DNA from: Spirodela intermedia
Lineage: Eukaryota > Streptophyta > Magnoliopsida > Alismatales > Araceae
Direction: 5' to 3'
DNA length: 64,000 nucleotides
NCBI GenBank assembly: GCA_902729315.2
Contig: LR746266.1
Location: forward strand, 3,668,759 to 3,732,758
How positions within the stretch are numbered: position 1 is the first letter of the stretch; the number at the start of each line of letters is the position of its first letter. Position numbers and translations under genes: made by a program. Below are positions 37,601-50,862 of this stretch, piece by piece. The notes below the pieces were generated by a model. That model ran no database searches and had not been told where the DNA came from. It saw nothing but the letters and a program-made list of their open reading frames with translations.

Positions 37601-40600
37601 TACAGAATAAATTCTTTTAGAGTTCCATCTATATCTTCAGGAGTTCCTCTTCCTATGACTTTCATCCCTCCACGTTTCCTCCTCTCCCATTTATTCAGGC
37701 GTCTCCTTGGAACCATGCATGGCATGATACCAGAGGAAGAAAGAAGAGAAGGAAGAAAATAATTCGTCTATCCTGCTGACAACTTAATATCCTCCTCCCT
37801 CCCCAGCATACGCCTGCTTGATCTCCCCTCAGATAATGGGTAGGATGAAGTAACGGAACATAGGGGGAGGCGGAGGGGTCAACTAAAGTAAGATGCTTGG
37901 TAGAAAATACGATTCGAAACTTGGTAGATCGTATTATCAAAAATATTCGTAATATTTTTAATTCAAATTGGTATTTTCCCAAGGACAAACTAATTTAGTA
38001 GATCGTAGAATTCACGGAACTCTGCAGACCGCATGATATGGTCAATACAGGGACAAATACGATTCAGAATAACCAAAATTGCAGCAACTAACCAATCCTT
38101 GGCAGATCTACCAGTTCTAGTGAAGAGCTGCTTGAATGACGTAAACTGGAATCTTCTTGTTTGCCAACATATCAAATTACTCAGAAGACGGTGTGTAGCC
38201 GAAGCAACCACAGTTGTTTAATGATTTTCGGATTTTATTGATATTCCAATTTCAGAGAAAAAAACTAAATCATTATTGTCTTTACACTGAACCCCTAAGG
38301 ATAATAAGATAATTCTCAGGAAAACCAGGAAAACACATGAGCAGCGAAAGCATGAGCAGTATTTTCGGTGAAGAGACCACAAAAAAAGAACTTTTATTTC
38401 CAAAGCCTATCTTCTTCAAGGCCTCTCTCGATTAAGTTTTCTGCAAGAAAAAACATCATCGACTGGAAAGTTTGTTCAGCACAATGTTATCCCGCCAAAC
38501 TAATCACCCTCTCCTAACTCATATACTCTCACGCATGATCTGATTAAAAATTTCCTTCGAAGGGCAATGCCCATTGAATTACACACTTGAATGCTCGTCA
38601 CCAGAAGCAATGCTATGAAATCGTCCATTTTTACTTCCATTCAGGTCTTCTCCTAGGCTTACATTTCATTATTTTGCCATGGAAAAGTCATTGAAAAAAA
38701 AAATGTCTTCGTCCTTTGACAAACATAAAGAGGACTTTTGAACCTGACCATGCATCCTAGAATTTACTTGGCACAGCACAAAATTCACAAAAGAGTTAAA
38801 AGTTTAAGCTTCCTCTATTTTCTTCCAGCTGAATTTTTGAGGGAAAACATCAAAATAAGTTAGAAACTTCCGTCATTTACAAACATACAATTAACAGTAG
38901 CATGGACGGAAAGGCCAAAAAGGCAGTCTCTTGTTCGCACATTAAAAGCCAAGTTGTGATCGGCAGGTTGAAAATTATCATCATACTATTAATCGAAAAT
39001 TTGAAGAAAGACACCATGATAATTGTGAGCTAGGTTCGCACCTCCGCAAAAACTGAAATTTGTCCAGATTATATAGGAGATATGATAATGCACTCCGAAG
39101 GGAAATAACGAAAATGTCTTTAAATGCATCAACAGATAAAGACATGGTTCAATACTCTAGCAGTAATTTTAATTGCAGAAGTCATCCCAACAGTCGTATA
39201 CATACGTCACCACTAATTAGAATTCAAAACGAACTAACGAGTATGCAGTCTGGGGCTGAGAGTCAATATTGATGTACTACACCTTCTTATTCGGAATTTC
39301 GATGCCAACGCAACAGTAAGGAATAGATAATAAATATAAAAATGATTAAGTATTTGTAAAAATTGTCTCAAGGAAAAGGATCTGCCATGTAAAACACGAA
39401 ATTTTTAGGAAGAAAGTAACGAGCTCAGACACGGTAGCAGACATAGGAACAGGTTGGTAAACTACTGTTTTTAAACAAGTATCGGATGAAGCAACACGGA
39501 CATAATAAGTAGATAAATTCCAGTTCATCTCACATTTTCTTCTTCTAGCAAGCTAGGTTCCAACGGCTCATGTGTGCTTTGATAATTTAAATGCCTCATG
39601 GCCGCAGAATCCTCTGAAAAATAAAACAATATGAATGTTAACAGCACACATCGAAATAAAGGTTTTGAATCTCCTTTTCCTTCCTCATCCAGTTGCTCAT
39701 GGGAAAGATGTGGTGGCACAAGTAGGAACACATAAGAATATAGAAGATGAGAAATGTATGCTTAAAAATTCTGTGTACTAGAAAAATCATTTAGACACAG
39801 TATATTCACTAGAAGACGGCCAAAGGATGCATTTGCTAAAAATAAACCCTTTCAAATACCCCATTTCGTGACAACTGAATATCAATTATTGTACAATCAT
39901 CCTGTATGGTATTAGATTATAAGGTTTACTTTTCAAAATTATAGATTAAAATTTTTTCAACGAATTGATTTCGCATAATCCAGAGTTTCTGCCTTAATTA
40001 CTGGAAGAAACGAACCTATGAGGAATAGGTAGGACGACATACAAGATGAGAGTGTGATACAAAGCAAACTAGGATCCCCTTTTACTGTCTTAGCTTTATG
40101 GGATTTACCACGAGAAAATAAGTTGCAAGGACTCAAGCAACTAAGTTTGGTCATTCCATGGCCTCAGGTTCAGTTATAGAAAGAAGTCAACCTATAATAT
40201 AGGATATTATGGACGCGAAGTATGGATGACAGATGTAACGTAATATCCTTCTGAAAATAGGCATCCAGGCTGAAATCAGACAGAAATCATGACCGACGAT
40301 TGCCTATTCATGAATCCCAGTTATAAATTAAGGACAGAAATCAGAAAATATAAAGTGAAATTTAATGAGCAAAGGGAACTTGAGCTCTCCATCAATTTGA
40401 GAAACTATTTGAAAGTTTCAAGTGACTGAATTAAGAACAATTTACTATAATGAAATATGGCTGTCTAAAATAGAATGACAGAACATTCTGGCCACTCAGC
40501 ATTTCAAATCAATCTCAAGCTGCATTTTATGCTGCAATGATGTTATATTAACACTTAGTAAGTAATTTTCACCTCACGTTTTTTGATTGGGAATGAAGAA

Positions 40601-43399
40601 AGTTGAATGATCATTACCACCACATCTAAGTGGCAACAAGGCTATCCCACTCAAAAAAGAAATATGATGTACAAGAATAAGGGGAAAGAAAAGCACAACA
40701 TACTCTGAATGTAGTCAGCCTCATCATCGTCTAAAGGAACATCATCCTGGAAATCATCTACATCTGACAAAAGCTTCCCCTTGTAATGTTCAGATTCATC
40801 TTCCTCTCCATCAGATAGTTTATATTTATTCACCTTCTTCAACTTTTGCTGGAAAAAATTAAATAAAAAAAGGCCTTCATCTTATGTCACATATGCATTA
40901 AATCTCTCACATGAGGAAATGGTGCTTTGTTGAAAAAGGAATAATGAACATGCTCTCTGAATGAAAATGGAATTTATTGCTTAAATGTATTTCGCTTCAC
41001 CTATGATTTTATGAGGGTGGAAATTTGATCCATCTGTTATCATTTGGCTACACTATAAAGTATGAATAGCCTAATTTTCGATTAGAAAAGAGATGTGAAT
41101 AAGAAAAAACGTCATGTCTTTTAAACTGGTTCACATGCTCTCCATAGAATCAGGATTTCTCTCAACACATTCAGTTACCTAGTCAGTCCATATTTACTCA
41201 TTGGGTGGTGGCTTATGATAATAAATGAATTTCTCTCACAAAGTGGATAATTTTACTTGATAAGGAGTTTATGAAACTTCAAGGAGAAAAAGAAACCAGT
41301 TAAAAAATCTCTTTCACATCACACTGCAACAGCACAAACATTTTCCAATCAAATTAAGTGAACTGCTTCTCCTGAAGATAACTGGGCAAGAATGTTGGAT
41401 TTTTGAAAGTAGTAGTACCATTTAACTCATAACTAGATATTTGATCAACTGGAGGCGAGAATCTTACAAGAACTCGTTCTAGAGGCATAGATTATCAGTG
41501 ACCGTCTTTATGTGTACATCGCAAGCAATGGACATTCATAAGAGCAAATTCTTTTCAGATTATTTTTTTTATTTTTACTCCATCCTTAACAGAGGATACA
41601 TGCCTAATCCATTCCTATATGCATTTTAAGATTAAACCTCACCGCATTAAGCAATACAATAACGGTAAATGTGATCCTCAAGAAATATTACACATCGATA
41701 GAGTTATCTTTGCAAAAAAAAAGGACGAGGGCGGAAACCACAAGGCTACAGCCCAGAGAGAATACACATTTTTAGATGTTAGGATTGCAAGAAAATTTCT
41801 GAAAATAAATAAAATGACCTATAGATGAATAAGAGAAGATAAGCATTTCCGAATGTTCAAACTAAGCTCTTCAATATCAAGAAATTTGACCAGAATATGA
41901 TATAAGAAAGCATAAAATGTGAAAGAAAATTAAAATAACAAAGGAACAATAGAGGTTCGAACACAATTTCCCCAAAGCCATTGAGAAACAAATCGACAAT
42001 CCATCAGAGTAGCAGAATAGGGGCAAATTAAGTGAATATATGACTAAGATATGTAGTGATGAATTGAAAGAAGAAATGAATCACCTATTAAGAGATAAGA
42101 TCATCATTTTTTATATGGATTGCAGAAAGAAAAAAAAAATGAGAGATGTGGCGAATAACGGTATGATTCTCTAAAGAAGCATATTTCACGTATTCATCAA
42201 ATTTCCAAAAAAGCAAAGGTGCATACGTCCCTTAAAGGTCCCAGGAAAAATACTGTCACACGCTGCACCAAGATGTTCTAGGCCAGACTCAGCTATGCTA
42301 ACATACCAACCCTCCCAAACCCACGAAGCTCTGTACATTTTCATAACAAGAAACCTTAGCTAACTATCCCAATTTACCACAAATAACACAAAACGACCGT
42401 TCTACTTTGGGGCATGAAATTCAAGAACATAATGAAGTAAAACCAAATAAGTTCTTTCTTCCACCTCTGTTAAATTTGGCATTTTTAGAACGATGCTGGA
42501 AATTATTGTGAGAAAGTAAGATCCAATAAAGAATTAGATAACTTGGAGTTTCGTGAAATGGGAAATCATAAACTCAGAAAAAAGAGCATTGAACTCCAGC
42601 TTCTCGTTCATACGCTTTTCAAACTTTATTCTCTGTTGAGCAGTTCGATGATGCCGAGGGTTAAAAGGTGTTCAGTCTAAATGTAGACGATAAGGAGAAT
42701 GCTAAAATGATTAGCTGTTGGAAAAGTGGATGGGTCAAAGACCTATATTTGATATCATCGAATTTATGTCTATAATCTAAACTAAAGGAAGCAAACCGAA
42801 CCGGATGAACACAAAGTTACCTGACGCTCGCGTTGCAGACGCAGTATGCCCTTATCAAATTCACCTAACGCATTGTCAGCTTCGCCAATGCGTTTATCAA
42901 CGAACATGGAGGATTTACGGCTCTGCTCATAATCCTTCAAAAGAGTCTTCCTTCTCTGCCCGAGTCAACAACACAACTATATTAAAATTAGTTTTACAAG
43001 TGCTGATTATTATCCAATACGATTCTGGCGAATCTAATTAGAGAGAGAGAGAGAGAGAGAGAGACCACAATTTAAGGAAGGAGGTTTTTAGTGGAATAAT
43101 GAGAAATCGAAGTTGTGGAAATAAGAAGCAAACGAGATATTTGCCTTCTCAACAGCCCGAGACCGCGCCAAGCCAACGCTGCGGTCCTCGCCCTTCCGCT
43201 TCTTGCCGATGACATCCAACTTCCGACGGGAATATATGTTCTCGAAAGGGTTCTCTAAAACGGCCTGGGCTGATTTCTGAGCTGCGGCGCCCGGAGCGGA
43301 GAGGAGACGCTTCGCGCTTTTCTTCTTCCTCTTCATAATCTTCTCCCCCTTAGGAATCGACGGGTTGGGGGCGCGGGGATTCGCGCTGCGCTTCACCAT
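31645..43399 (-). CDS. NOP14: NOP14, nucleolar small-subunit processome protein
   Basis: Nucleolar protein needed for 18S rRNA maturation and 40S assembly. Fourteen exons: 43145-43399, 42821-42955, 40704-40848, 39534-39613, 36095-36154, 35172-35357, 34634-34762, 33852-34535, 33502-33694, 33227-33420, 32833-32934, 32584-32720, 32209-32487, 31645-31909. They keep frame and give 947 aa, close to plant NOP14. Landmarks: basic N terminus MVKRSANPRAP, NPFENIYSRRKLDVIGKK, KTLLKDYEQSRKSSMFVDKR, KYKLSDGEEDE, HKTKKEVMEEIIAKSKFFK, a long Asp/Glu/Ser tract in exon 8 followed by APTNIRDLCSLID, FYGVLLQYFAVLATR, FKILKPWLYLRYLV, and the basic C-terminal FAKGRDYDPDRERVERKK with ELRKDNYFLHEVKKKE. Intron 1 uses a GC donor (43143-43144). 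Introns 2, 3 and 4 are large (2.0, 1.1 and 3.4 kb) and AT-rich. Confidence 0.95.
36155..39533 (-). other. NOP14 intron 4
   Basis: A 3.4-kb AT-rich intron. I looked for a box C/D snoRNA (ATGATGA...CTGA at suitable spacing) because ribosome-biogenesis genes sometimes host them, and found no convincing pair. No nested gene is visible. Confidence 0.5.
40849..42820 (-). other. NOP14 intron 2
   Basis: A 2.0-kb AT-rich intron without a recognisable feature. Confidence 0.5.
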
Positions 43400-43765
43400 G
43401 GTAGAAAACCCACAATGCCAGGTGGGGAGATTGAGCGGGAGTGAGAGAGAGAGACCATGAGGGTTTAGGGTTTTGTAGGACAGGAAATCCCTCACTCCAA
43501 CGGAAACAATCAGCGCCGTTTCCCGGTCGGCGCCAATCTAAAACTAATAATAGAATATATAATAGCAAAAAAAAGTATAAAAAAATACTTTAAGCCGAAT
43601 ACTTGCCGGTCCATGTTGGCCCCTTCAAATTATTTATTTATTCATTTAATTATAATAAAATAAAAACTCTGGAGATATCATATAATTATTGCAATAATTC
43701 AAACGGTGGTACGGTGTTTCTATCTGGAAAATAATATTTTTAATAATGCCACCGACCCTGAAAAG

Positions 43766-44190
43766 AAGATGACTGAATTAACCTTTTATAAGGGTATGAT
43801 TGGAATTTAATAATATTATAAGTGTCAAAAATAAGAGGACTATCTTAATTTATGTGTAGAAGAATAACCTTCTAAGAATATTATCAGTATCATTATTACA
43901 TAAGATGACTAAATTAATTTATTTGGGAAAAATAAGTAGAATGACTAAATTAACCTTTGAATAAGGGTATTATTGGAATTTAATAATATTATAAGTGTCA
44001 AAAATAAGAGGACTAGATTAATTTATTTGTAGAAGAATAAGCCTTCTAAGAATATTATTAGTATCATTATTAGATAAGATGACTAAATTAATTTATTTGG
44101 GAAAAATAAGTAGAATGAGTAAATTAACCTTTTTAATAAGGGTATGATTGGAAATTAATAATATTATTAGTGTCATTATTAAAATAATAC
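43766..44190. repeat. AT-rich tandem repeat, about 173-bp unit, two and a half copies
   Basis: The motif ATGACTRAATTAACC recurs at about 43769, 43941 and 44115 (the third reads ATGAGT). Each is followed by near-identical sequence (GGTATGATTGGAATTTAATA). The copies are about 172-174 bases apart and imperfect. It lies upstream of NOP14 and of the RING gene, in a spacer otherwise free of features. Confidence 0.9.
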
Positions 44191-44199
44191 GAGTAATTT

Positions 44200-44803
44200 A
44201 TTTTTTTGTAATAAATAAATAAAGATGACTAAATTAACATCCTAAGGATAAGCCCAAAGGATATGTTGTTAATTAGGGCATTTAATCTGATTTTAAGACT
44301 ATCCATAATTTGTAGAATCTTGAATTTATGTCTCATGAATGTTGTTATATAGATGTCTCTCTCCTTAGAGAAGAGACGTCCCCCTTTCTCTCTCTAAACA
44401 GTCCAAATCGGACAGCACGTCGGCTCTGAAACCCCGCCTTCTGAGATCGAATCTTTCACCATTCTCTCCAGATTTATGCGACCTGACAATAATGTGCCAC
44501 CCGGCTGGCCATCCAGGTGCCACGTAACCAGGGAGATGCGCACTGCGTAGTATGCAACGCACGACTTATCGCGTTGGTTCGGATGGGGAAATTGCCGGCC
44601 CTAGAGTCGCCGGCCAGTGAATAAATACTCCCGTGGCCTTTTTGTTTATTTTTCCGATGATCGGGGGTCTTTTCATTTCCTTACTACGACGTCAGAACTG
44701 CGGAGGCAGCAGCAGTTGGTCGGTTTCTGAAGTTGATCGATTGCTCTCCCTCAGATTCTGCCGGTGAATATAGCCTGCGAGGCATAACCCCGGGGCCAGG
44801 TAT

Positions 44804-44834
<31 letters not shown>

Positions 44835-45785
44835 TCTGTTTCTCCAACTCCCGGGGGTCTATTTCTCCCTCTACCTAAGGTATTTTATCTCTCTTCCCTT
44901 TCTCTCTGTCTCTGTTGGACTATCGGTTGGTTGATTTCGGAGCCTTTTCTGGGGCATCTGACTACGAGCTGATAATATTCAGGACAACAGAGTAATGATT
45001 TTTCCTAGGGTAATTGTTTGTTTCTCTCATCAGGGACGATTCGGGTGCTCAATCGGTTTACGTACTTTTGTTGGGAGGGATCATGCATTTTAGAGAGAAG
45101 ATCACAAAGGACTATTTTCCCGAGAGGACTTGTGGATCACAAAATTCAAGAAATGTCTCTATTTTCTTAAACGAAAACCATTTTCGAGGATCTATTTCTC
45201 GAGGTTTAATGATTAAGGTCCTCCGTTTCGAATTATTCGGTGTTCATTTGTTTTACTCTCGCAATGCATGTTTTTGTGCCTCCGACTGTATGGAAATTCT
45301 CATTTTGATCCATCACTGAATAAAAAGGCCTAGGTGGCTGTTCTTCCAACTCGGTGAGCCTCACTTGTTGGTAATATTTTATTGTATCATTAAATTTTTA
45401 TCTCAAATACGTCGCTACACTGCTATCCAGAATAAGTTTTTTGAACTTATGGTCTTATTTCAGCAACTTCGTATTCTATAAAATAGTTTAGAAGATAAAA
45501 TAGAAAGAAAAAATTCCTCAGAAATAACCTATTATTTGCTTCTCCCTAATTTTGGTAGGTCTTTCGCCAGATTGTGTCTCTTATGCAGTTCGTTATATTA
45601 TTTCCTGAATTGGGGGCTTTCACTTGCTTGAATCCCCAGATGCCACACAAAGAACAAGCGGCGTTTGGCATAGAGCATTCTCATTTTTCATTTCAATGAT
45701 ACCTCTGTCGGCAATTTTGGCATTGAATGCGTGAGAAATTAGTGCAGAGCAGCAAAGGAAAATAAAAGAGAAAAGTTTTGATTTT
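44200..45785 (+). other. RING gene promoter and probable 5' leader
   Basis: GC content rises from about 44.4 kb. A CT microsatellite lies at 44810-44833, just after a CCAG/GTATCG donor-like site at 44797-44802 that may begin a leader intron ending shortly before the ATG at 45786. The leader exon is inferred, not proven. Confidence 0.4.
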
Positions 45786-48700
45786 ATGGGCTCTATTTGC
45801 TGCTGTTTGCACGATGACCCAGAGGATTACACGCATGTTGCCTCCCCTGTCCACAGACGCTGCATCTTCTTCAGATGCCTATCTGCACAACTTTTACGCC
45901 TGGTAAAATTAATTTTTTCCTTTTTATTGTTGTTGGTCTTTATGTGGTAGCAACGCTGGAAATAAATAACCTGTCTTCACCTGTAATGAACACGGTGTTT
46001 CGTTACTCTGGTAGAGAAAGTATCATTTCTTGAATTTTTTAGTTTTCTCGGACTCATACAGGATCTACTCTGTATATGTTATTCCATTGTCTCATGTAAA
46101 TTATGAAGCAAAGATATGGCATCGTTAACCAGAGGAAAAGGTAGAATCTATGCTATGAACCGATGTCCATTTTTGCATCTGATTTATAGCCCAATATGAA
46201 ATGCCGGGGGTCAGAACCTGGTACCAACGTTTATCATTGTGGAACGATTAAGAATCTGTCTTAGAAAATGAAATCGTATAAGCCACTAAGGGTGAATTAA
46301 GGGTAACCCTAGTGATTTACATGTGCATCGTATAAGCCGCTCATGGATCATAGTTTATCCATCTTTCAACATATTTTGGCTTTAAAAGTTGGATTTCCAT
46401 CAATTTGGTGCATTCATCGCAATGGCAAAAGATTTAAATATTCGTGTCTGGGGTATTGTCTGAATTTAGTCCAGACATGGAGTTGCCAGTAATTTCAACT
46501 TTTTCTTCTAAAGATAGCATGCTTACTAAAAGTACTCTGCAAAACATCTGGAAATTCACTGTATGTATCTTTTTAAAGGGCCAGAAAAAAGTAAGAGAAA
46601 TTCGACTAAGTTTTACATTTGAGATAGTGCTTGTCGATTTTGATGGTTAAGTAAAACACTATGGTCTCATAATGCTTAAAAGAAAGTCGTGAATTGGGAA
46701 GAACTTTCCTCTTTACGGGTAAGACCCTAAGGAGTAAAAGCTTGCATTTTCAATATCTTTTGATTTCCATTTTTGTACACAAGTTTCCCTAGTCATCTAG
46801 CTATATTACTGTAAGGTGGTTGATGCTTCCATTTCTGTAATTACTTGTTTTCAGTACACTGCTCTTTTCCAAAGGGAAGAAATACACGCCATCTATTCAC
46901 CTGAACATGGAACTTCTACGGTGTCTGGAGAAGGAGATGGTTCTATCTCAGATACATATCGTCCTCCTCCATGGCCTTTAGCCTACGATGATCCTAGATG
47001 CTCTCCTTTACATCATGGATTCGCTCGACATGATAAATCCTCAAGCCATTTCTATGAAGAACCAGAACCACTCAGACGGAGATTGTATGACTCTGACACG
47101 GAATCTGCTGCAATGACTGACAAGCAGAATGTTTCTGATAGTGTAGGAGAATCCAAACTAAGCCTTTCTGAGTCATCAGTGGACCAGACAGCGCGATATC
47201 TCTCAAGTGAAGTAACATACATATATCCGTCATTTGAGGATGAAGATTCGTGCCCAATTTGTCTTGAAGGTATATGGATATAAGTTTTTTATATATTTAT
47301 TTTTAGGTAGTAATTGAATTTCTATTACTTCATATAGTTATTCGTCATCTTTTTAATCACAATTGTAAGACGTACCTGGCATTCATTACATCGAGGTAAA
47401 GTGGGTCCTACAATTGTGTCGGAATTCATGTCTGAAGTAGCTAAAGTAGCTAACGTTCAGAAAATTCCTAGGTCCAGACAGCCCTCGAGTAGCTAAAGTT
47501 CCTCGTTTCTGCAGCAAGATGGAGTCTATCCTAATGGTACAAGATGAAGATCATACAATTACATAATTTCTCCATTAATTAAAATCAACCATATGTAAAA
47601 ACTGTTTATTGCTGATGCTTATTTCTATCAGCATGTAGCTTTGTATGACATATGACAAAGGATTTTTTATTGCATACTCTTTCTCCAGAGTCTGAACGTT
47701 ACGAATACCATTTTTACTGTTCAATCCGCTGATCTGGATCTTGTTGTGGACATCTGAATTATTGTTTTCAGATGTTACGTTAGTTAAGTTTTCTCATGTG
47801 CGCAAGTCAATCCAAATCTGGGTCCTGGAATGTAAACAAGTTAATGCTAGAGGACGTAACGTAAATAGCTATTTGGTGTCGGTTTACACTGGGTATCAGT
47901 AACCTCGTTCGATAAATTTCTGCCCTTTTTTTTTGGTGTTTCATGGAAGGGAGTGTAATATCTTCCAACTGACGGTCCACCAGAAAACATCTGAAGAGTC
48001 TGCTAAAGAATTTCAACCTACCAGCCAACTAGCTGACAATACCAAATATCCTTTTATTATTATTTTTGGAAGGCCCAGCTTGGGCTCAAACGAATCCTGC
48101 GTCTGAATTATCATGATAGAACAAATTTACCAAAAAACTATGAGCAGTTAATTGGAAAATTTTCCTACATGGTGCTGGTGTGTGAATTTTTCCCCCTTGA
48201 TTTCTTTTGCAGAGTATACTCCTGAGAACCCCAAGATATCCATGCAATGTTCTCATTATTTCCATCTTGGTTGCATATATGAATGGATGGAGAGAAGTGA
48301 TGCATGCCCTGTCTGCGGCAAGGTAACCCATTTATGCTTGGCTGGGTCCTGGTCTATGTCTTCTGAGTGATATTATTTTGTGTGTATGGTTTTTATTTTA
48401 ATTATATCGTATATGTATATATACTTGTCACTTTTGACGTTAGTATATACTCAGCCCCTGAACTTGGTTATTTTTGACGAGGGGCACCAGAATCTTGGTG
48501 CTACACAACGTCCCCCATCTTGATGAGATGTTTCCTCAAGATACCGATTACTTCATCTGCTTTCTACTATCCCCATTAGGCATATAACGTGTAGATTTGC
48601 TGTCAATGTTTGTGTAGGGATGTTCCAGATAGTCGAGTACTGTATATTATTCGATCTGTTTGACTGGGATTCTGAGAGAAGCTTTGAGGACTTTTCTGGG

Positions 48701-49694
48701 ACCATTAACGTTAAAGTGAAGTGTAGTGTAACTACAGCCGAATGGCATCCACCTCCCCATTTAAAGTAAAACCCTATCTAGATCGATGAGCTGAATTTGC
48801 TTGGGCTTTAGTACCATTTCGACGTATAGCTTGCCACACATCGGATATGGTTGGTCCTCCTTGTTTAGGAGCCTGATTAGCAATCAAGCTGGGCCCTCCT
48901 GGAATGATCAAATCATTGGGTGGTTGACTTGGCTGATCCCTCAGAATCAGGACTTAGAAAGTCTCAAATCCTTGCCCTCTTGTGCAGATCGTGTTCTACC
49001 CAACTTTTGAGTGCTGCTTTCTTGCTGCGAGTCATTTTTGCCTGGCTAACTGCCCAGAAAATTTTCCTCTTTGTGGTGGCTAAATTCTCCCACGGTCTTG
49101 GTTTTATAACCAGGAAACTTGAACCTATTTCGAAGAATGATTGAGAGAGAGTACAACGAATTCTGAATCAGCATACTCTACAGTTTGCTCAGTGTTGAGG
49201 ATTGGATTAAGGGATCTGAGATAAACCAACCGACTCATCGATCATCTGTGGAATTTCTGACTAAACCCGTCTGTAATCATCTGAATGGAAATCCATATAC
49301 TCGACAGATTCACGGTAATCATCCATTTATTTTTCTTCCTTTTTGGCGTTAATGGTCTCCTTATTTTTGCTTTGAAAGATGTAACTTTTTTTTTTAATTT
49401 TTTATCAGAGTTGATTCTATAACCTGTTCAGTGGTTGGGGGGGGAAGAATCAACTCAAGAACATTTTTACAGCGACGAACGTTTCTGTTGGACTTCTTAT
49501 AACTTAGTCAAAAACGAGAAGAACACTGTTGGGATTTTATTATTATTTATTTTATTTTATTTTTTCTCATTCTTTCTTGATTTCCAGGTCTGTTTTAGCA
49601 TTCATTTATTGAAGGGAATAATATCCTTGGGAACTTGTTGAAATTTCTTGACATTATCCTTTTTCAGGAGATGGCTTTTAGTGAGGCCTCGTGA
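45786..49694 (+). CDS. RING-type E3 ubiquitin ligase, At3g02290-like
   Basis: Predicted E3 ubiquitin ligase of 222 aa. Four exons: 45786-45902, 46855-47269, 48213-48322, 49668-49694; all phases agree. It starts MGSICCCLHDDPEDYTH, a Gly-2/Cys-rich N terminus suited to myristoylation and palmitoylation, so membrane attachment is likely. A variable middle with SDTYRPPPWPLAYDDPR and EEPEPLRRRLYDSD follows, then the C-terminal RING: CPICLEEYTPENPK, CSHYFHLGC and WMERSDACPVCGK, with all eight zinc ligands present. The last exon is only 27 bases (EMAFSEAS and stop) after a 1.3-kb intron; family members end in a similar short MAF-type tail, which supports it. The substrate is unknown. Confidence 0.9.
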
Positions 49695-49918
49695 GACTGG
49701 TGAGGAAGCCAGCTGCTCAAGCATCATCCCCTGACAGGCGAAACTGTAAAGCTTGTGAATATGTATGTAGGTGAAATCGTGATGGTATCCCCCCGGATGC
49801 CAACATCCATCCATGCTCAGCACCGTTTCACTTAGAGCTACAACTATACATAAATTTATGTGGCAAATCTGTATAAAAGAATCATTTTTTTTTCTGTTCT
49901 TTCCCCCAAGTAGACGTC

Positions 49919-49989
49919 TGAGTCTTCGCATCATAGAGAGAGTGAGAGAGTGAGTGTGTGCATGTGTCTGTCTCTGTCTGTGTGTGAGT

Positions 49990-50033
<44 letters not shown>

Positions 50034-50126
50034 CCATTGAATGAAAACATGATGGCTTTTGTTGAGCAGGAGTGATGGAATTCTGAATCCTATACTTCTT
50101 GGGGATTTTTGCGCAGTCTTCACATC

Positions 50127-50160
<34 letters not shown>

Positions 50161-50273
50161 AGTGTGTGTTAGAGAGAGAGAGAAGCTATTGAATGAAAAC
50201 ATGATGGCTATTATTGAGGAGTGATGGAATTCTGAATCCTATAGTTCTTGAGGATATTTGTGCAGTTCACATA

Positions 50274-50319
<46 letters not shown>

Positions 50320-50325
50320 ATCCGA
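49919..50325. repeat. Triplicated unit ending in GA microsatellites
   Basis: Three degenerate copies of a 150-190-base unit start near 49922, 50115 and 50264. Each carries CA(T)CATAGAGAG followed by a GA run (49993-50032, 50129-50157, 50275-50317). Copies one and two also share TTGAATGAAAACATGATGGC and GGAATTCTGAATCCTATA. It sits between the 3' ends of two convergent genes. Confidence 0.9.
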
Positions 50326-50540
50326 CCTTCATTTCCAGACATATTACCCTCATTTGCTCGCAAGAAATGGGAGAGGATGGAGAAGAACGATGAGTCAGGC
50401 AAACCATAGTCTATGTAGGTTATTAATTCTTCAAAGATCGGGCCCATTCATAGCCAGTTTTTCTGCATCCATAACAGCAGCAGGCCCACAATATCTCCAA
50501 ACGATGGGGCGGCGTTTATTTCTCCAAGCGATGGGCCCGC

Positions 50541-50796
50541 TCACTTGGCAGCAGCTTCAAAAGCCCGCAGGAATGCTTCCGGTGGCCGCCCGCCGCTGAA
50601 CTCTTCCTTTCCGTTAATCTGAAAGGAGGTAGTTTGAGAGGCTTCCAAGTCCAGGGTGTGCCCAGAAGATAACAAAATCTCATTACACAAGTTACCAGAT
50701 AGTGTGGGACTCCGTTGACTCGCTCCGCATATCTACCCAGTTCCTCTTTAACCTGTACAAACGTGGTTGAAGCCTTTATTTTTCTTAAGAGAGAAG

Positions 50797-50862
<66 letters not shown>

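Noticed and set aside
35400-39000. Box C/D snoRNA candidates in NOP14 introns
   Set aside because: Several ATGATGA-like box C matches exist, but none has a CTGA box D at a suitable distance with flanking complementarity.
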